A stretch of DNA of 13,883 bases from PVC group bacterium (GTDB lineage Bacteria > Verrucomicrobiota > Kiritimatiellia > SS1-B-03-39 > UBA6053). The stretch lies in NCBI GenBank assembly GCA_003565035.1, contig PXDP01000185.1:1-13883 (forward strand), read 5' to 3'. A program made the position numbers and the translations under genes. Of this stretch, positions 1 to 6,408 are shown in pieces. The stretch's first letter is position 1; each line of letters begins with the position of its first letter. The notes under the pieces are model-generated. The model was given only the letters and a program-made list of their open reading frames with translations, was not told the origin of the DNA and searched no databases.

Positions 1-27
1 ACCGCCACCCCGGAAGCCTCTGCATGA
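1..27 (+). CDS. 3' end of an upstream gene, probably the NAGGN-cassette acetyltransferase/ligase (partial)
   Basis: Reading from base 1 gives eight codons (TATPEASA) and a TGA at 25-27. This TGA overlaps the ATG of the next gene as ATGA, a common translational-coupling arrangement. In known N-acetylglutaminylglutamine amide (NAGGN) cassettes the gene before the M42 peptidase is a GNAT/ATP-grasp N-acetylglutaminylglutamine synthetase. That is the likely identity here, but only from context: the tail itself has no diagnostic residues. The frame could also be chance, since only 27 bases are visible. Confidence 0.35.
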   Translation, partial: TATPEASA

Positions 28-1157
28 CACTCCCCCCCTTTGACAGTCAATATTTTACCGACATTCTGACCGAACTGCTGGCCATTCCCAGTCCCAGCGG
101 CTACACCGATCGGATTGTCCACCGGGTTGGCGAGGAACTGCAGCGCCTGGGAATCCCTTTTGAACTGACCCGGCGGGGAGCCATCCGCGCCAAGATTCCC
201 GGACAGGAATCCAAGCCGGAACGCGCCATTGTCGCCCATCTCGACACCCTCGGCGCGATGGTCACCAAGCTGAAACCCAACGGACGCCTGCGCATCTCCC
301 CGGTCGGTCACTGGTCCAGCCGTTTTGCCGAGGGGGCCCGGGTCAGCATTATCACGGACGAACGGATTTATCGGGGCACCGTTTTGCCGCTCAAAGCCTC
401 CGGGCACATTTACAATGAGGAGGTCGACAGCCAGCCGGTGAATTGGGATCAGGTCGAAATCCGCGTCGATCAGCCGGTGCATTCCTTCGAGGAGTTAAAG
501 GCCATCGGAGTACAGCCCGGTGATTTTGTCACCTTCGACAGTGTGCCCGAATTCACCGACGGCTTCATCAATGCCCGGCACCTCGACGACAAGATCGGCG
601 TGGCCGCTCTGCTGGCGCTCGCCCGCGACATCAAACAGTTCAACATTGTCCCCGCCGAAAACACCTACTTTCTCTTCACGATTTTCGAAGAGGTCGGCAG
701 TGGGGCCTCCTCGGTCCTCCAGGGTGATGTTTCGGAAATGGTGGCAATCGACAACGCAACCAATTCTCCGGAAGCGGCCTCAAGCGAGTATGGTGTGACG
801 GTGGCCATGGGCGATATGACCGGGCCCTTCGATTATCACCTGACCCATAAGCTGGTGGACCTGGCCCGGGAGTTCGGAATCGAGCACAGCCGGGATGTGT
901 TCCGGCATTACCGCTGTGATGTTGCCTCTGCGGTTGAAGCCGGCAATGACCTCCGCACCGGACTGCTCTGTTTTGCGGTGGACGCGAGCCATGGCTATGA
1001 GCGCAGTCATATCAAAAGCGTTGAAGCTCTGCATCAATTGATGGCCGCTTATATCGCCAGTCCGCCCACGTTCAAACGCGACCGCCGTGAAATGGGCCCC
1101 CTGAAAGGATTCCCGCAGCAGCCGGCCATTCACGGAGGCTCCTCAGCGCCGCTCTAA
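24..1157 (+). CDS. M42-family metallopeptidase of the NAGGN osmoprotectant cassette
   Basis: This is a 377-residue cytoplasmic protein of peptidase family M42 (glutamyl/deblocking aminopeptidases with two metal ions). The expected metal and catalytic residues are visible: H72 and D74 in AHLD, D188 in RHLDDK, the E222-E223 pair in FEEVGSG, D243 in AIDN, and H323 in ASHGYERSH. The sequence around SPVGHWSSRFAEGARV and SGHIYNEEVD closely resembles, from memory, the subfamily encoded with asparagine-synthase-like and GNAT proteins that make N-acetylglutaminylglutamine amide, a dipeptide compatible solute used under osmotic stress. The exact role of the peptidase there is not settled; trimming or turnover of the dipeptide is an inference. 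The ATG overlaps an upstream TGA and has GGAA about 8 bases before it. The last roughly 25 residues are an unconserved tail, and the 3' end overlaps the convergent DeoR gene by 15 bp. Confidence 0.9.
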   Translation: MTLPPFDSQYFTDILTELLAIPSPSGYTDRIVHRVGEELQRLGIPFELTRRGAIRAKIPGQESKPERAIVAHLDTLGAMVTKLKPNGRLRISPVGHWSSRFAEGARVSIITDERIYRGTVLPLKASGHIYNEEVDSQPVNWDQVEIRVDQPVHSFEELKAIGVQPGDFVTFDSVPEFTDGFINARHLDDKIGVAALLALARDIKQFNIVPAENTYFLFTIFEEVGSGASSVLQGDVSEMVAIDNATNSPEAASSEYGVTVAMGDMTGPFDYHLTHKLVDLAREFGIEHSRDVFRHYRCDVASAVEAGNDLRTGLLCFAVDASHGYERSHIKSVEALHQLMAAYIASPPTFKRDRREMGPLKGFPQQPAIHGGSSAPL

Positions 1158-1916
1158 TTCCTTCAGCACCCGCACCCCCGCCTTCTGCAGCTCTTTTAAC
1201 ACGCCCTCCGGGGCTCTGCGGTCGGTCACCACACAGCCAACTTCCTGAATTCCGGCAAAAAAGTAACGGGAACAGGTATCGAACTTGGAAAAATCCGCCA
1301 GGATATACACCTCTCCGGCCCATTGAATGACCGAACGCTTCAAATTCATGTGCCGCACCGAGGCGTCGCTGAATCCCCGCTTCACATCCAGCCCTTTGCA
1401 GCCCAGAAACGCCTTGCTGATGTGACAGGTGGAGATCATTTGTTCGGCCAGCGGCCCCACAAACGAGGCCGACCGCCGGTCGTACACCCCGCCGGTGGAG
1501 ATCAGTTCCACATTCGTTCTCCGGCTCAGTTCCTGAAAAATCGGTTCTGAATGGGTAATCACGGTGCAGCGGATATCCGGGAACACCCGTGCGAGCTGAT
1601 AGGCGGTCGTGCTCCCGTCCAGGAAAAGGGTGTCATCCTCCTCAATCTCCGAGACCACGGCACGGGCAATGCTTCGCTTGGCCTCGACATTCTCCACTTC
1701 CCGGATGTGGTAGGGAATTACCGACTGCGGGGTTTCCACCGGTATCGCGCCCCCGTGGGTGCGCACCAGCAGTTTGCCGGCCTCCATCTGCACCAGATCC
1801 CGGCGGATCGTCTCCTCGGTCACCCCCAGCCGCCCCGCCAGTTCCGACACTTTCACCCCGCCCTGACGTTCCAGGGTTCGGGAGATTTCCACATGGCGTA
1901 GGTGTTGCAGCATCAT
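1143..1916 (-). CDS. DeoR/GlpR-family transcriptional regulator
   Basis: This 257-residue protein has the two domains of DeoR-type sugar-metabolism regulators. The N-terminal winged helix-turn-helix spans about residues 7-58, with the VSELAGRLGVTEETIRRDL recognition region followed by LVRTHGGAI. The C-terminal sugar-phosphate sensing domain (about 75-235) carries the DDTLFLDGSTTAYQLA loop and a VYILADFSKF segment. Such proteins usually repress genes of sugar or sugar-phosphate use and are released by a phosphorylated sugar. The gene lies 48 bp after selO on the same strand, and that gap holds an inverted repeat. The PfkB kinase further upstream on the same strand is a plausible source of its effector, but this is inference. 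Translation may start at either of two adjacent ATGs (1916 or 1913), and no strong ribosome-binding site is visible. Its specific targets cannot be told from the sequence. Confidence 0.92.
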   Translation of the reverse strand: MMLQHLRHVEISRTLERQGGVKVSELAGRLGVTEETIRRDLVQMEAGKLLVRTHGGAIPVETPQSVIPYHIREVENVEAKRSIARAVVSEIEEDDTLFLDGSTTAYQLARVFPDIRCTVITHSEPIFQELSRRTNVELISTGGVYDRRSASFVGPLAEQMISTCHISKAFLGCKGLDVKRGFSDASVRHMNLKRSVIQWAGEVYILADFSKFDTCSRYFFAGIQEVGCVVTDRRAPEGVLKELQKAGVRVLKELERR

Positions 1917-1938
1917 GGCCGGAGCATATCACCAATCC

Positions 1939-1964
1939 GGTCAGACCGCAATCGGAAGCTGACC
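1939..1964 (-). promoter_or_regulatory. Hairpin / inverted repeat between selO and the DeoR gene
   Basis: GGTCAG (1939-1944) pairs with CTGACC (1959-1964). A nested CCG/CGG stem (1946-1948 with 1953-1955) closes a CAAT loop, giving about nine pairs in 26 bases directly after the selO stop codon. No run of T follows it on the minus strand, so it is not a standard intrinsic terminator. It could be an operator for the adjacent DeoR-family repressor, or an RNA processing or attenuation hairpin. The structure is seen directly; its function is unknown. Confidence 0.45.
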
Positions 1965-3398
1965 TCATGTCCCACAGTACGTCACATAAGGCCCAAAGTC
2001 CGCCGAAGGTCCCCGGGTGTATTTTTCCGGAATATTCTCCAGGGAACAGGGATCCTGCAGTACCGCCAGCAGGGCGTGGAACGGGGCCATATCCCCCTCC
2101 CCGGCTGCATTCAACGCCGCCTCCACCAGGTGATTCCGGGGAATAACCCGCGGATTTGCACGGCGCATGCGCTCCCGCACCTCCGCAAATGACTGCGGCT
2201 GATCCGCAAGCCGGGCCCGCCAGGCACTGTGCCACTGAGGGTCCACCCCCGTATTCGCGTTCTCCGGATCCAGACCGGCAAAAAAGGCCGTATAGTCCCG
2301 CTCCTCCCTGTACAGAAACCCCAGAAGGTCCTGGACCAGCGTCTCATCCGGCTCTTCCGCGGTAAACAGCCCAAGTTTTGCGCGCATGCCGTTCAGCCAG
2401 TGCTGCTTGAACCGACCCTCAAATCCATACAAAACCGCCTCGGCCCGTTCCACCGCTTTTTCCGGATCCGGATCCAGTTCCGTCAGCAGGGTTTCGGCAA
2501 AGCGGGACAAATTCCACAGGGCAATCGAAGGCTGGTTTCCATAAGCATAGCGCCCGCCGCGGTCGATAGAACTGAAAACCGTCTCCGGGTCATACACGTC
2601 CAGAAACGCGCAGGGGCCATAATCGATGGTCTCTCCGGAGAGAGCCATATTATCGGTGTTCATCACTCCGTGAACGAAGCCCACATGCATCCAGCGGGCC
2701 AGCAGATGTGCCTGTTTCTCCACCACATCCTCAAGCAGCGCCAATGCCGGATTCTCTGCATCCGCCGCCTCCGGCACATGGCGTTCAATCGCATAGCCAA
2801 TCAGCGACGCCAGCACGCCGGGCTCATCACAGCCCGCCGCATACTGAAAGGTGCCCACCCGGAGATGACTTGCCGCCACCCGGGTGAGAATTGCTCCCGG
2901 AAGCGGACGTTCCCGCTGCACCCGTTCGCCGGTGGTGACCACGGCAAGGCTCCGGGTCGTGGGGATGCCCAGCGCATGCATCGCTTCACTGATCAGATAC
3001 TCCCGCAACATCGGCTCCAGGGCTGCCCGCCCGTCCCCGCCGCGCGAGAACACCGTCCGGCCCGAACCCTTCAACTGCACATCCATCTTCCGTCCGTCCT
3101 CCAGCACCCGTTCTCCCAGCAGATGCGCCCGCCCGTCTCCCAGCATAGTGAACTGACCAAACTGATGACCGGCGTAAGCCTGAGCGAGAGGGGTGATTCC
3201 GCCGGGGAGTTCATTTCCGCTCCAGACCGAAGGGGCGTCCGCCCAGGCCTCAAGGCCAAGTGCCTCCGCCAGTGCGGAGTTCCAGACGACACAGCGGGGA
3301 TCAGACACAGCGACGGGACGGCAGAAATCAAACAGCGTCTCCGGGAGCCGTGCATAGGACTGTTCAAACCGGGGGAAAGAGATAGGGAGAGTGGACAT
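1965..3398 (-). CDS. selO: SelO/YdiU family protein adenylyltransferase (AMPylase)
   Basis: This 477-residue member of the SelO pseudokinase fold transfers AMP from ATP to Ser/Thr/Tyr of target proteins; in E. coli this is linked to redox homeostasis and protein glutathionylation. Visible landmarks are QLKGSG with K110, GDGRAALEPMLREYLISEAM (121-140), LTRVAAS with R173, the catalytic loop HGVMNTDNM (D249, N250) and DYGP (D259). The spacing matches characterised bacterial SelO with a uniform shift of about three residues. The protein ends Tyr-Cys-Gly-Thr, so C475 stands third from the C terminus. That is the place of selenocysteine in animal SelO and of the redox cysteine in bacterial forms, and here it is an ordinary TGT codon. 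An in-frame TGA lies nine bases upstream, fixing this ATG as the most 5' start. It lies downstream of a repeat-bearing intergenic region. Confidence 0.96.
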   Translation of the reverse strand: MSTLPISFPRFEQSYARLPETLFDFCRPVAVSDPRCVVWNSALAEALGLEAWADAPSVWSGNELPGGITPLAQAYAGHQFGQFTMLGDGRAHLLGERVLEDGRKMDVQLKGSGRTVFSRGGDGRAALEPMLREYLISEAMHALGIPTTRSLAVVTTGERVQRERPLPGAILTRVAASHLRVGTFQYAAGCDEPGVLASLIGYAIERHVPEAADAENPALALLEDVVEKQAHLLARWMHVGFVHGVMNTDNMALSGETIDYGPCAFLDVYDPETVFSSIDRGGRYAYGNQPSIALWNLSRFAETLLTELDPDPEKAVERAEAVLYGFEGRFKQHWLNGMRAKLGLFTAEEPDETLVQDLLGFLYREERDYTAFFAGLDPENANTGVDPQWHSAWRARLADQPQSFAEVRERMRRANPRVIPRNHLVEAALNAAGEGDMAPFHALLAVLQDPCSLENIPEKYTRGPSADFGPYVTYCGT

Positions 3399-3467
3399 GC
3401 CCTTTCATACCGCCCATCCTCCGGGATGCAAAAAAAATCCCCCGCACCGCCTTCCTTCTTCAATATT

Positions 3468-3490
3468 TGGACATTGAATGTTGGATATTC
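3468..3490. repeat. Heptad repeat array, copy 1 (three units)
   Basis: Three consecutive seven-base units occur at 3468-3474 (TGGACAT), 3475-3481 (TGAATGT) and 3482-3488 (TGGATAT), followed by TC. All fit TGRAYRT. The array is preceded by CTTCAA at 3458-3463. The same order of units, with one extra heptad, recurs at 3591-3620. Confidence 0.8.
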
Positions 3491-3540
3491 CCCCCAGGCC
3501 CCCGTTGGAATGCGGTTATGTTTTGATGTTGTATTGCAAT

Positions 3541-3582
3541 CCCATCCCCCCACCAAAACAATACCCCATCACCCCTTCCCCC
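3541..3582 (-). other. G-run cluster on minus strand (possible G-quadruplex)
   Basis: The plus strand has C-runs at 3541-3543, 3546-3551, 3564-3567, 3572-3575 and 3578-3582. The minus strand therefore reads five G-runs of 5, 4, 4, 6 and 3 bases, with loops of 2, 4, 12 and 2 bases. This meets loose criteria for an intramolecular quadruplex. It lies 143-184 bases before the selO start on the sense strand, so it would be in the selO leader if transcription starts upstream. Function is unproven. Confidence 0.4.
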
Positions 3583-3590
3583 TTCAACCT

Positions 3591-3620
3591 TGGACATTGG
3601 ATGTTGAATGTTGGATATTC
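3591..3620. repeat. Heptad repeat array, copy 2 (four units)
   Basis: Four consecutive seven-base units occur at 3591-3597 (TGGACAT), 3598-3604 (TGGATGT), 3605-3611 (TGAATGT) and 3612-3618 (TGGATAT), followed by TC. Copy 1 is the same array lacking the second unit. CTTCAA again precedes it (3582-3587). The array ends 20 bases from the stop codon of the PfkB kinase gene. Confidence 0.85.
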
Positions 3621-3639
3621 TACCCTCTCTCCCCCGACC

Positions 3640-4548
3640 TCAGACGCGGATCATCTCGATCAACGCCGAGACGCGGGTGTCGATTTCCTCCGGTGTCAGA
3701 CAGGCAAGTCGATCGAGACTGAAGGACTCCACCCCGAAAGAGGCGACCACGGACCCGTGCATCATGGCATGACGAATTGCGGCACGGTCATGGGTCCGGT
3801 GTTTGGCAATCCAGCCCATCAGCGCCCCGGCGAAGGTGTCTCCCGCGCCGGTGGGATCTTCAAAGGACGCCAGAGGAAAGGCGGGCTGAATGTACAGTCC
3901 GTGTCGGCTGATGAGCATGCTGCCGTGCTCGCCTTTTTTGATCAGAATATATTCCGGCCCCATGTCCAGAAGCTGTTCCGCCGCCGCCAGCAGGTTGTGC
4001 GCGCCGGTGAGCAGCCGGGCTTCGGATTCGTTGAGCGTCAGCATGGTCACCCGGCCAATAACCTCCACCAGCTTGTCGCGGGCGATATTGATCCAGAGGT
4101 CCATGGTGTCCGCCAGCACAAAGGCGGGTGCCTTCATCTGTTGAAGCACGTGCAGTTGCAATTCCGGAGCCATGTTGCCCAGAAACACATAGGGTGCATC
4201 GACATAGGAGGCGGGCAGATCCGGCTGAAAGGTCTCGAACACGCCCAGCACCGTCTCGAGGGTGCTGCGGTTGTCCATATTCTCCTCGTACACACCGGTC
4301 CAGGCGAAGGTGCGCCCTTCCCGCTTCTGCAGTCCGGCCAAATCGACCGAAAATTTGCGGTACAGATCCAGGAACGCTTCCGGGAAATCATCTCCGACCC
4401 CCCCCACCATGCCCGGCGGGGTGAAAAACGAGGCGGCGGCACAGGCGTAACTGGCCGAGCCTCCCAGAAGATTTTCCCGTTTTTGACGGGGCGTTTCAAT
4501 ATGATCGATTCCAATCGATCCCACGATCACCAGGCGGGGTGAATCCAT
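3640..4548 (-). CDS. PfkB (ribokinase-like) family carbohydrate/nucleoside kinase
   Basis: This 302-residue ATP-dependent kinase has the ribokinase fold. Family signs in order are an N-terminal strand with VGSIGIDHIETP, the substrate-side GG motif LLGGSASYACAAA (28-39), the mid-protein TLNESEARLLTG (171-182), IKKGEHGS (203-210), and the C-terminal PfkB signature DPTGAGDTFAGALMGW (231-246) with catalytic base D237. It presumably phosphorylates a sugar or nucleoside hydroxyl; the sequence alone does not fix the substrate. The gene starts 25 bp after accC and has a good ribosome-binding site (AGAGGA, about 7 bases before ATG), so it probably shares the accBC transcript. A link to the DeoR regulator on the same strand is possible but not shown. 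Confidence 0.93.
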   Translation of the reverse strand: MDSPRLVIVGSIGIDHIETPRQKRENLLGGSASYACAAASFFTPPGMVGGVGDDFPEAFLDLYRKFSVDLAGLQKREGRTFAWTGVYEENMDNRSTLETVLGVFETFQPDLPASYVDAPYVFLGNMAPELQLHVLQQMKAPAFVLADTMDLWINIARDKLVEVIGRVTMLTLNESEARLLTGAHNLLAAAEQLLDMGPEYILIKKGEHGSMLISRHGLYIQPAFPLASFEDPTGAGDTFAGALMGWIAKHRTHDRAAIRHAMMHGSVVASFGVESFSLDRLACLTPEEIDTRVSALIEMIRV

Positions 4549-4573
4549 AAGGCAGTCCTCTTCAAAAGATTAT

Positions 4574-5944
4574 TCAGCTCAGGCGGGAGACGGGCGGCTG
4601 ATAGGTTTCCATGAATTTTTCGAGATAGCGGGTGTTGTAATGGCCGCTTTGGAAATGCGCATCCTGTAAAAGCGCCAGTCCCAGAGGAATGGTGGTGGTG
4701 GGTCCGTCGATCAGGAACTCCTCCAGCGCCCGGCCCAGGCGGGCGAGAGCCTCCTCGCGGTCGCGCCCGTGCACAATCAGTTTGGCCACCATGCTGTCGT
4801 AATAGGGCGGGATGACGTAGCCGGGATACACGGCGGAGTCGATGCGGACCCCCAAACCGCCGGGAAAGTTCACCCAGTGAATTTTCCCCGGTGACGGAGC
4901 AAAATTACGGGAGGGATCCTCGGCATTCACCCGGAATTCAATCGCGTGACCGCGCATAACGATATCCTCCTGGGTGAAGCTGAGCTTCTCTCCCATGGCG
5001 ACGCGAAGCTGTTCCTTGATGAGGTCGATGCCGGTCACTTCCTCCGTAACCGGATGCTCCACCTGAATGCGGGTGTTCATTTCCATGAAATAGAACTGCT
5101 CCGCTTTTTCGTCGAACAGAAATTCCACCGTGCCCGCATTGGCGTAGTTGACGGCTTTGGCGGCTTTGACAGCGGCGGCCCCCAACTGGGCGCGGAGTTC
5201 CTCGCTGAGTACCGGCGAGGGGCATTCCTCAAGGACTTTCTGGTTGCGGCGCTGCATGCTGCAGTCCCGTTCACCCAGGTGGACGACGTTGCCGTGTTCA
5301 TCGGCCATGATCTGCACTTCGATGTGCCGGGCGCTTTCCACGTATTTTTCAATGTACACCCCGGCGTTGCCAAAGGCGCGTTCGGCTTCGTGACGGGCGG
5401 TGGTGAAGGCGTTCACCACGCTCATGTCGTTATGGGCAATGCGCATGCCTTTGCCCCCGCCGCCGGCAGTGGCTTTGATGATCACCGGATATCCGATCTT
5501 CCGCGCCACCGCCAGGGCCTCCTGCTCGTTGGCGATCAGTCCGTCGCTCCCGGGGGTAATCGGCACGCCGCCGGCTTTCATGGTCTCGCGGGCGGTGTTT
5601 TTGTCGCCCATCTTCCGGATGGCATCCGGCGAGGGGCCGATAAACTTAAGGTTGCACTTGGCGCACAGTTCGGCGAAATCGGCATTTTCCGCCAGAAACC
5701 CGTATCCGGGATGAATGGCGTCCACATCGGTGACCTCAGCGGCGCTGATGATGTTGGAAATTTTCAGATAGCTGTCGGCGGCGGCGGCGGGACCGATGCA
5801 GACGGCATCGTCGGCCAGCTGCACGTGGGTGGCATCACGGTCGGCCTGACTGTAGACCGCCACGGTTTTCAGACCCAGCTCGCGGCAGGCCCGGATGATG
5901 CGGAGAGCGATTTCCCCGCGGTTGGCGATAAGAACACGTTCCAT
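4574..5944 (-). CDS. accC: Acetyl-CoA carboxylase, biotin carboxylase subunit
   Basis: This 456-residue enzyme carboxylates biotin on AccB using ATP and bicarbonate, the first half-reaction of malonyl-CoA synthesis for fatty acids. Visible elements are the N-terminal MERVLIANRGEIALRI, HPGYGFLAEN (78-87), the glycine-rich ATP loop GGGGKGMR (161-168), ERDCSMQRRNQK (225-236), and MEMNTRIQVEHP (287-298) with E288, N290, R292 and E296 at E. coli numbering. Length is normal for a stand-alone AccC, with no fused biotin domain. It follows accB by 14 bp. AAAGGGG about 6 bases before the ATG, at the accB stop region, serves as ribosome-binding site. Its operon with accB is the classical arrangement. 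Confidence 0.98.
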   Translation of the reverse strand: MERVLIANRGEIALRIIRACRELGLKTVAVYSQADRDATHVQLADDAVCIGPAAAADSYLKISNIISAAEVTDVDAIHPGYGFLAENADFAELCAKCNLKFIGPSPDAIRKMGDKNTARETMKAGGVPITPGSDGLIANEQEALAVARKIGYPVIIKATAGGGGKGMRIAHNDMSVVNAFTTARHEAERAFGNAGVYIEKYVESARHIEVQIMADEHGNVVHLGERDCSMQRRNQKVLEECPSPVLSEELRAQLGAAAVKAAKAVNYANAGTVEFLFDEKAEQFYFMEMNTRIQVEHPVTEEVTGIDLIKEQLRVAMGEKLSFTQEDIVMRGHAIEFRVNAEDPSRNFAPSPGKIHWVNFPGGLGVRIDSAVYPGYVIPPYYDSMVAKLIVHGRDREEALARLGRALEEFLIDGPTTTIPLGLALLQDAHFQSGHYNTRYLEKFMETYQPPVSRLS

Positions 5945-5958
5945 GCGGGGCCCCTTTC

Positions 5959-6408
5959 TCAGGCGGGTTCAATTTCGAAGAGCGGCTGACCGAATTCAAC
6001 CGCCTGAGCGTTTTCAACCAGGACCCGGCTGATGCGGCCTTTGACCTCGGCTTTGATTTCGTTCATGACTTTCATGGCTTCAATAATGCAGACGGTGGAA
6101 TCCGCTTCGACGATATCGCCCGGTTTGACAAAAGGATCCGCGTCCGGGGAGGCGGACCGGTAAAAGGTGCCCACCATGGGCGATTTGACCGAGGGTTTGT
6201 CGGCCGCCGGCGCAGCGGGAGCCGGAGCCCCGCCTGCAGGCGCGGCCGGAACCGGAGCCGAGAGAGCGGGTGCCGGGGCACTGACATAAATAGGGTCGCT
6301 GCCGCGCAGTTTAGTGGACAGACGGAATTCTCCGTCCTGCAGATCAAATTCAACGATGTCGTTTTCCTTCACCAAATCGACAATTTTTTTCAGGTCTTTA
6401 AAATCCAT
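5959..6408 (-). CDS. accB: Acetyl-CoA carboxylase, biotin carboxyl carrier protein
   Basis: This 149-residue carrier holds the biotin that shuttles carboxyl groups from AccC to the AccA/AccD carboxyltransferase. The N-terminal helical segment is MDFKDLKKIVDLVKENDIVE. It is followed by an Ala/Pro-rich flexible linker (about 43-71) and a biotinyl domain (about 75-149). EAMKVMNEIKAE in that domain places the biotinylated lysine at K113, and the thumb region is SPMVGTFYRSASPDADPFV. I chose the ATG at 6408 because GGAG lies 8 bases before it and the protein then begins at the conserved start of BCCP. An open extension of 20 codons to 6468 looks non-conserved. It is first in a probable accB-accC-pfkB transcript. 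Confidence 0.96.
   Translation of the reverse strand: MDFKDLKKIVDLVKENDIVEFDLQDGEFRLSTKLRGSDPIYVSAPAPALSAPVPAAPAGGAPAPAAPAADKPSVKSPMVGTFYRSASPDADPFVKPGDIVEADSTVCIIEAMKVMNEIKAEVKGRISRVLVENAQAVEFGQPLFEIEPA

Larger units (their letters stand above)
3399..3639. other. Intergenic region with heptad repeats and strand-asymmetric C/G tracts
   Basis: This 241-bp gap between the PfkB kinase gene and selO contains no plausible gene. It holds two degenerate copies of a heptad-based repeat (3468-3490 and 3591-3620). Between them lies a stretch with C-runs on the plus strand, so G-runs on the strand transcribed for selO. A polyA run sits at 3430-3437. No convincing sigma-70 promoter or T-tailed terminator was found, so whether selO is transcribed from here or by read-through from accBC-pfkB is open. 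Confidence 0.8.

Noticed and set aside
1965..1967. TGA at the end of selO as a selenocysteine codon with readthrough
   Set aside because: The redox-position residue is already a TGT cysteine three residues before the stop. Reading through the TGA gives only seven codons before another TGA, with no conserved tail.
3531..3564. GTATTG/CAATAC inverted repeat as a terminator for the PfkB kinase gene
   Set aside because: Only six pairs around a 22-base loop, with no extension of the stem and no T-tract on the transcribed strand.
3468..3620. CRISPR-like repeats
   Set aside because: The repeat units are seven bases, tandem and without spacers; no cas genes are present.
2229..3722. 497-codon open frame on the plus strand opposite selO and the intergenic repeats
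   Set aside because: It lies antisense to a clearly conserved SelO protein, runs across the heptad repeats, and its translation is low-complexity His/Arg/Pro-rich with no recognisable motif. It is a by-product of GC-rich codon use.
3478..4542. 354-codon plus-strand open frame opposite the PfkB kinase gene
   Set aside because: The opposite strand encodes a full PfkB protein with intact signature. This frame has no family resemblance and starts within the repeat array.
4946..5989. 347-codon plus-strand open frame opposite accC
   Set aside because: accC is unmistakable on the other strand; this translation is a Gly/His/Val-rich shadow.
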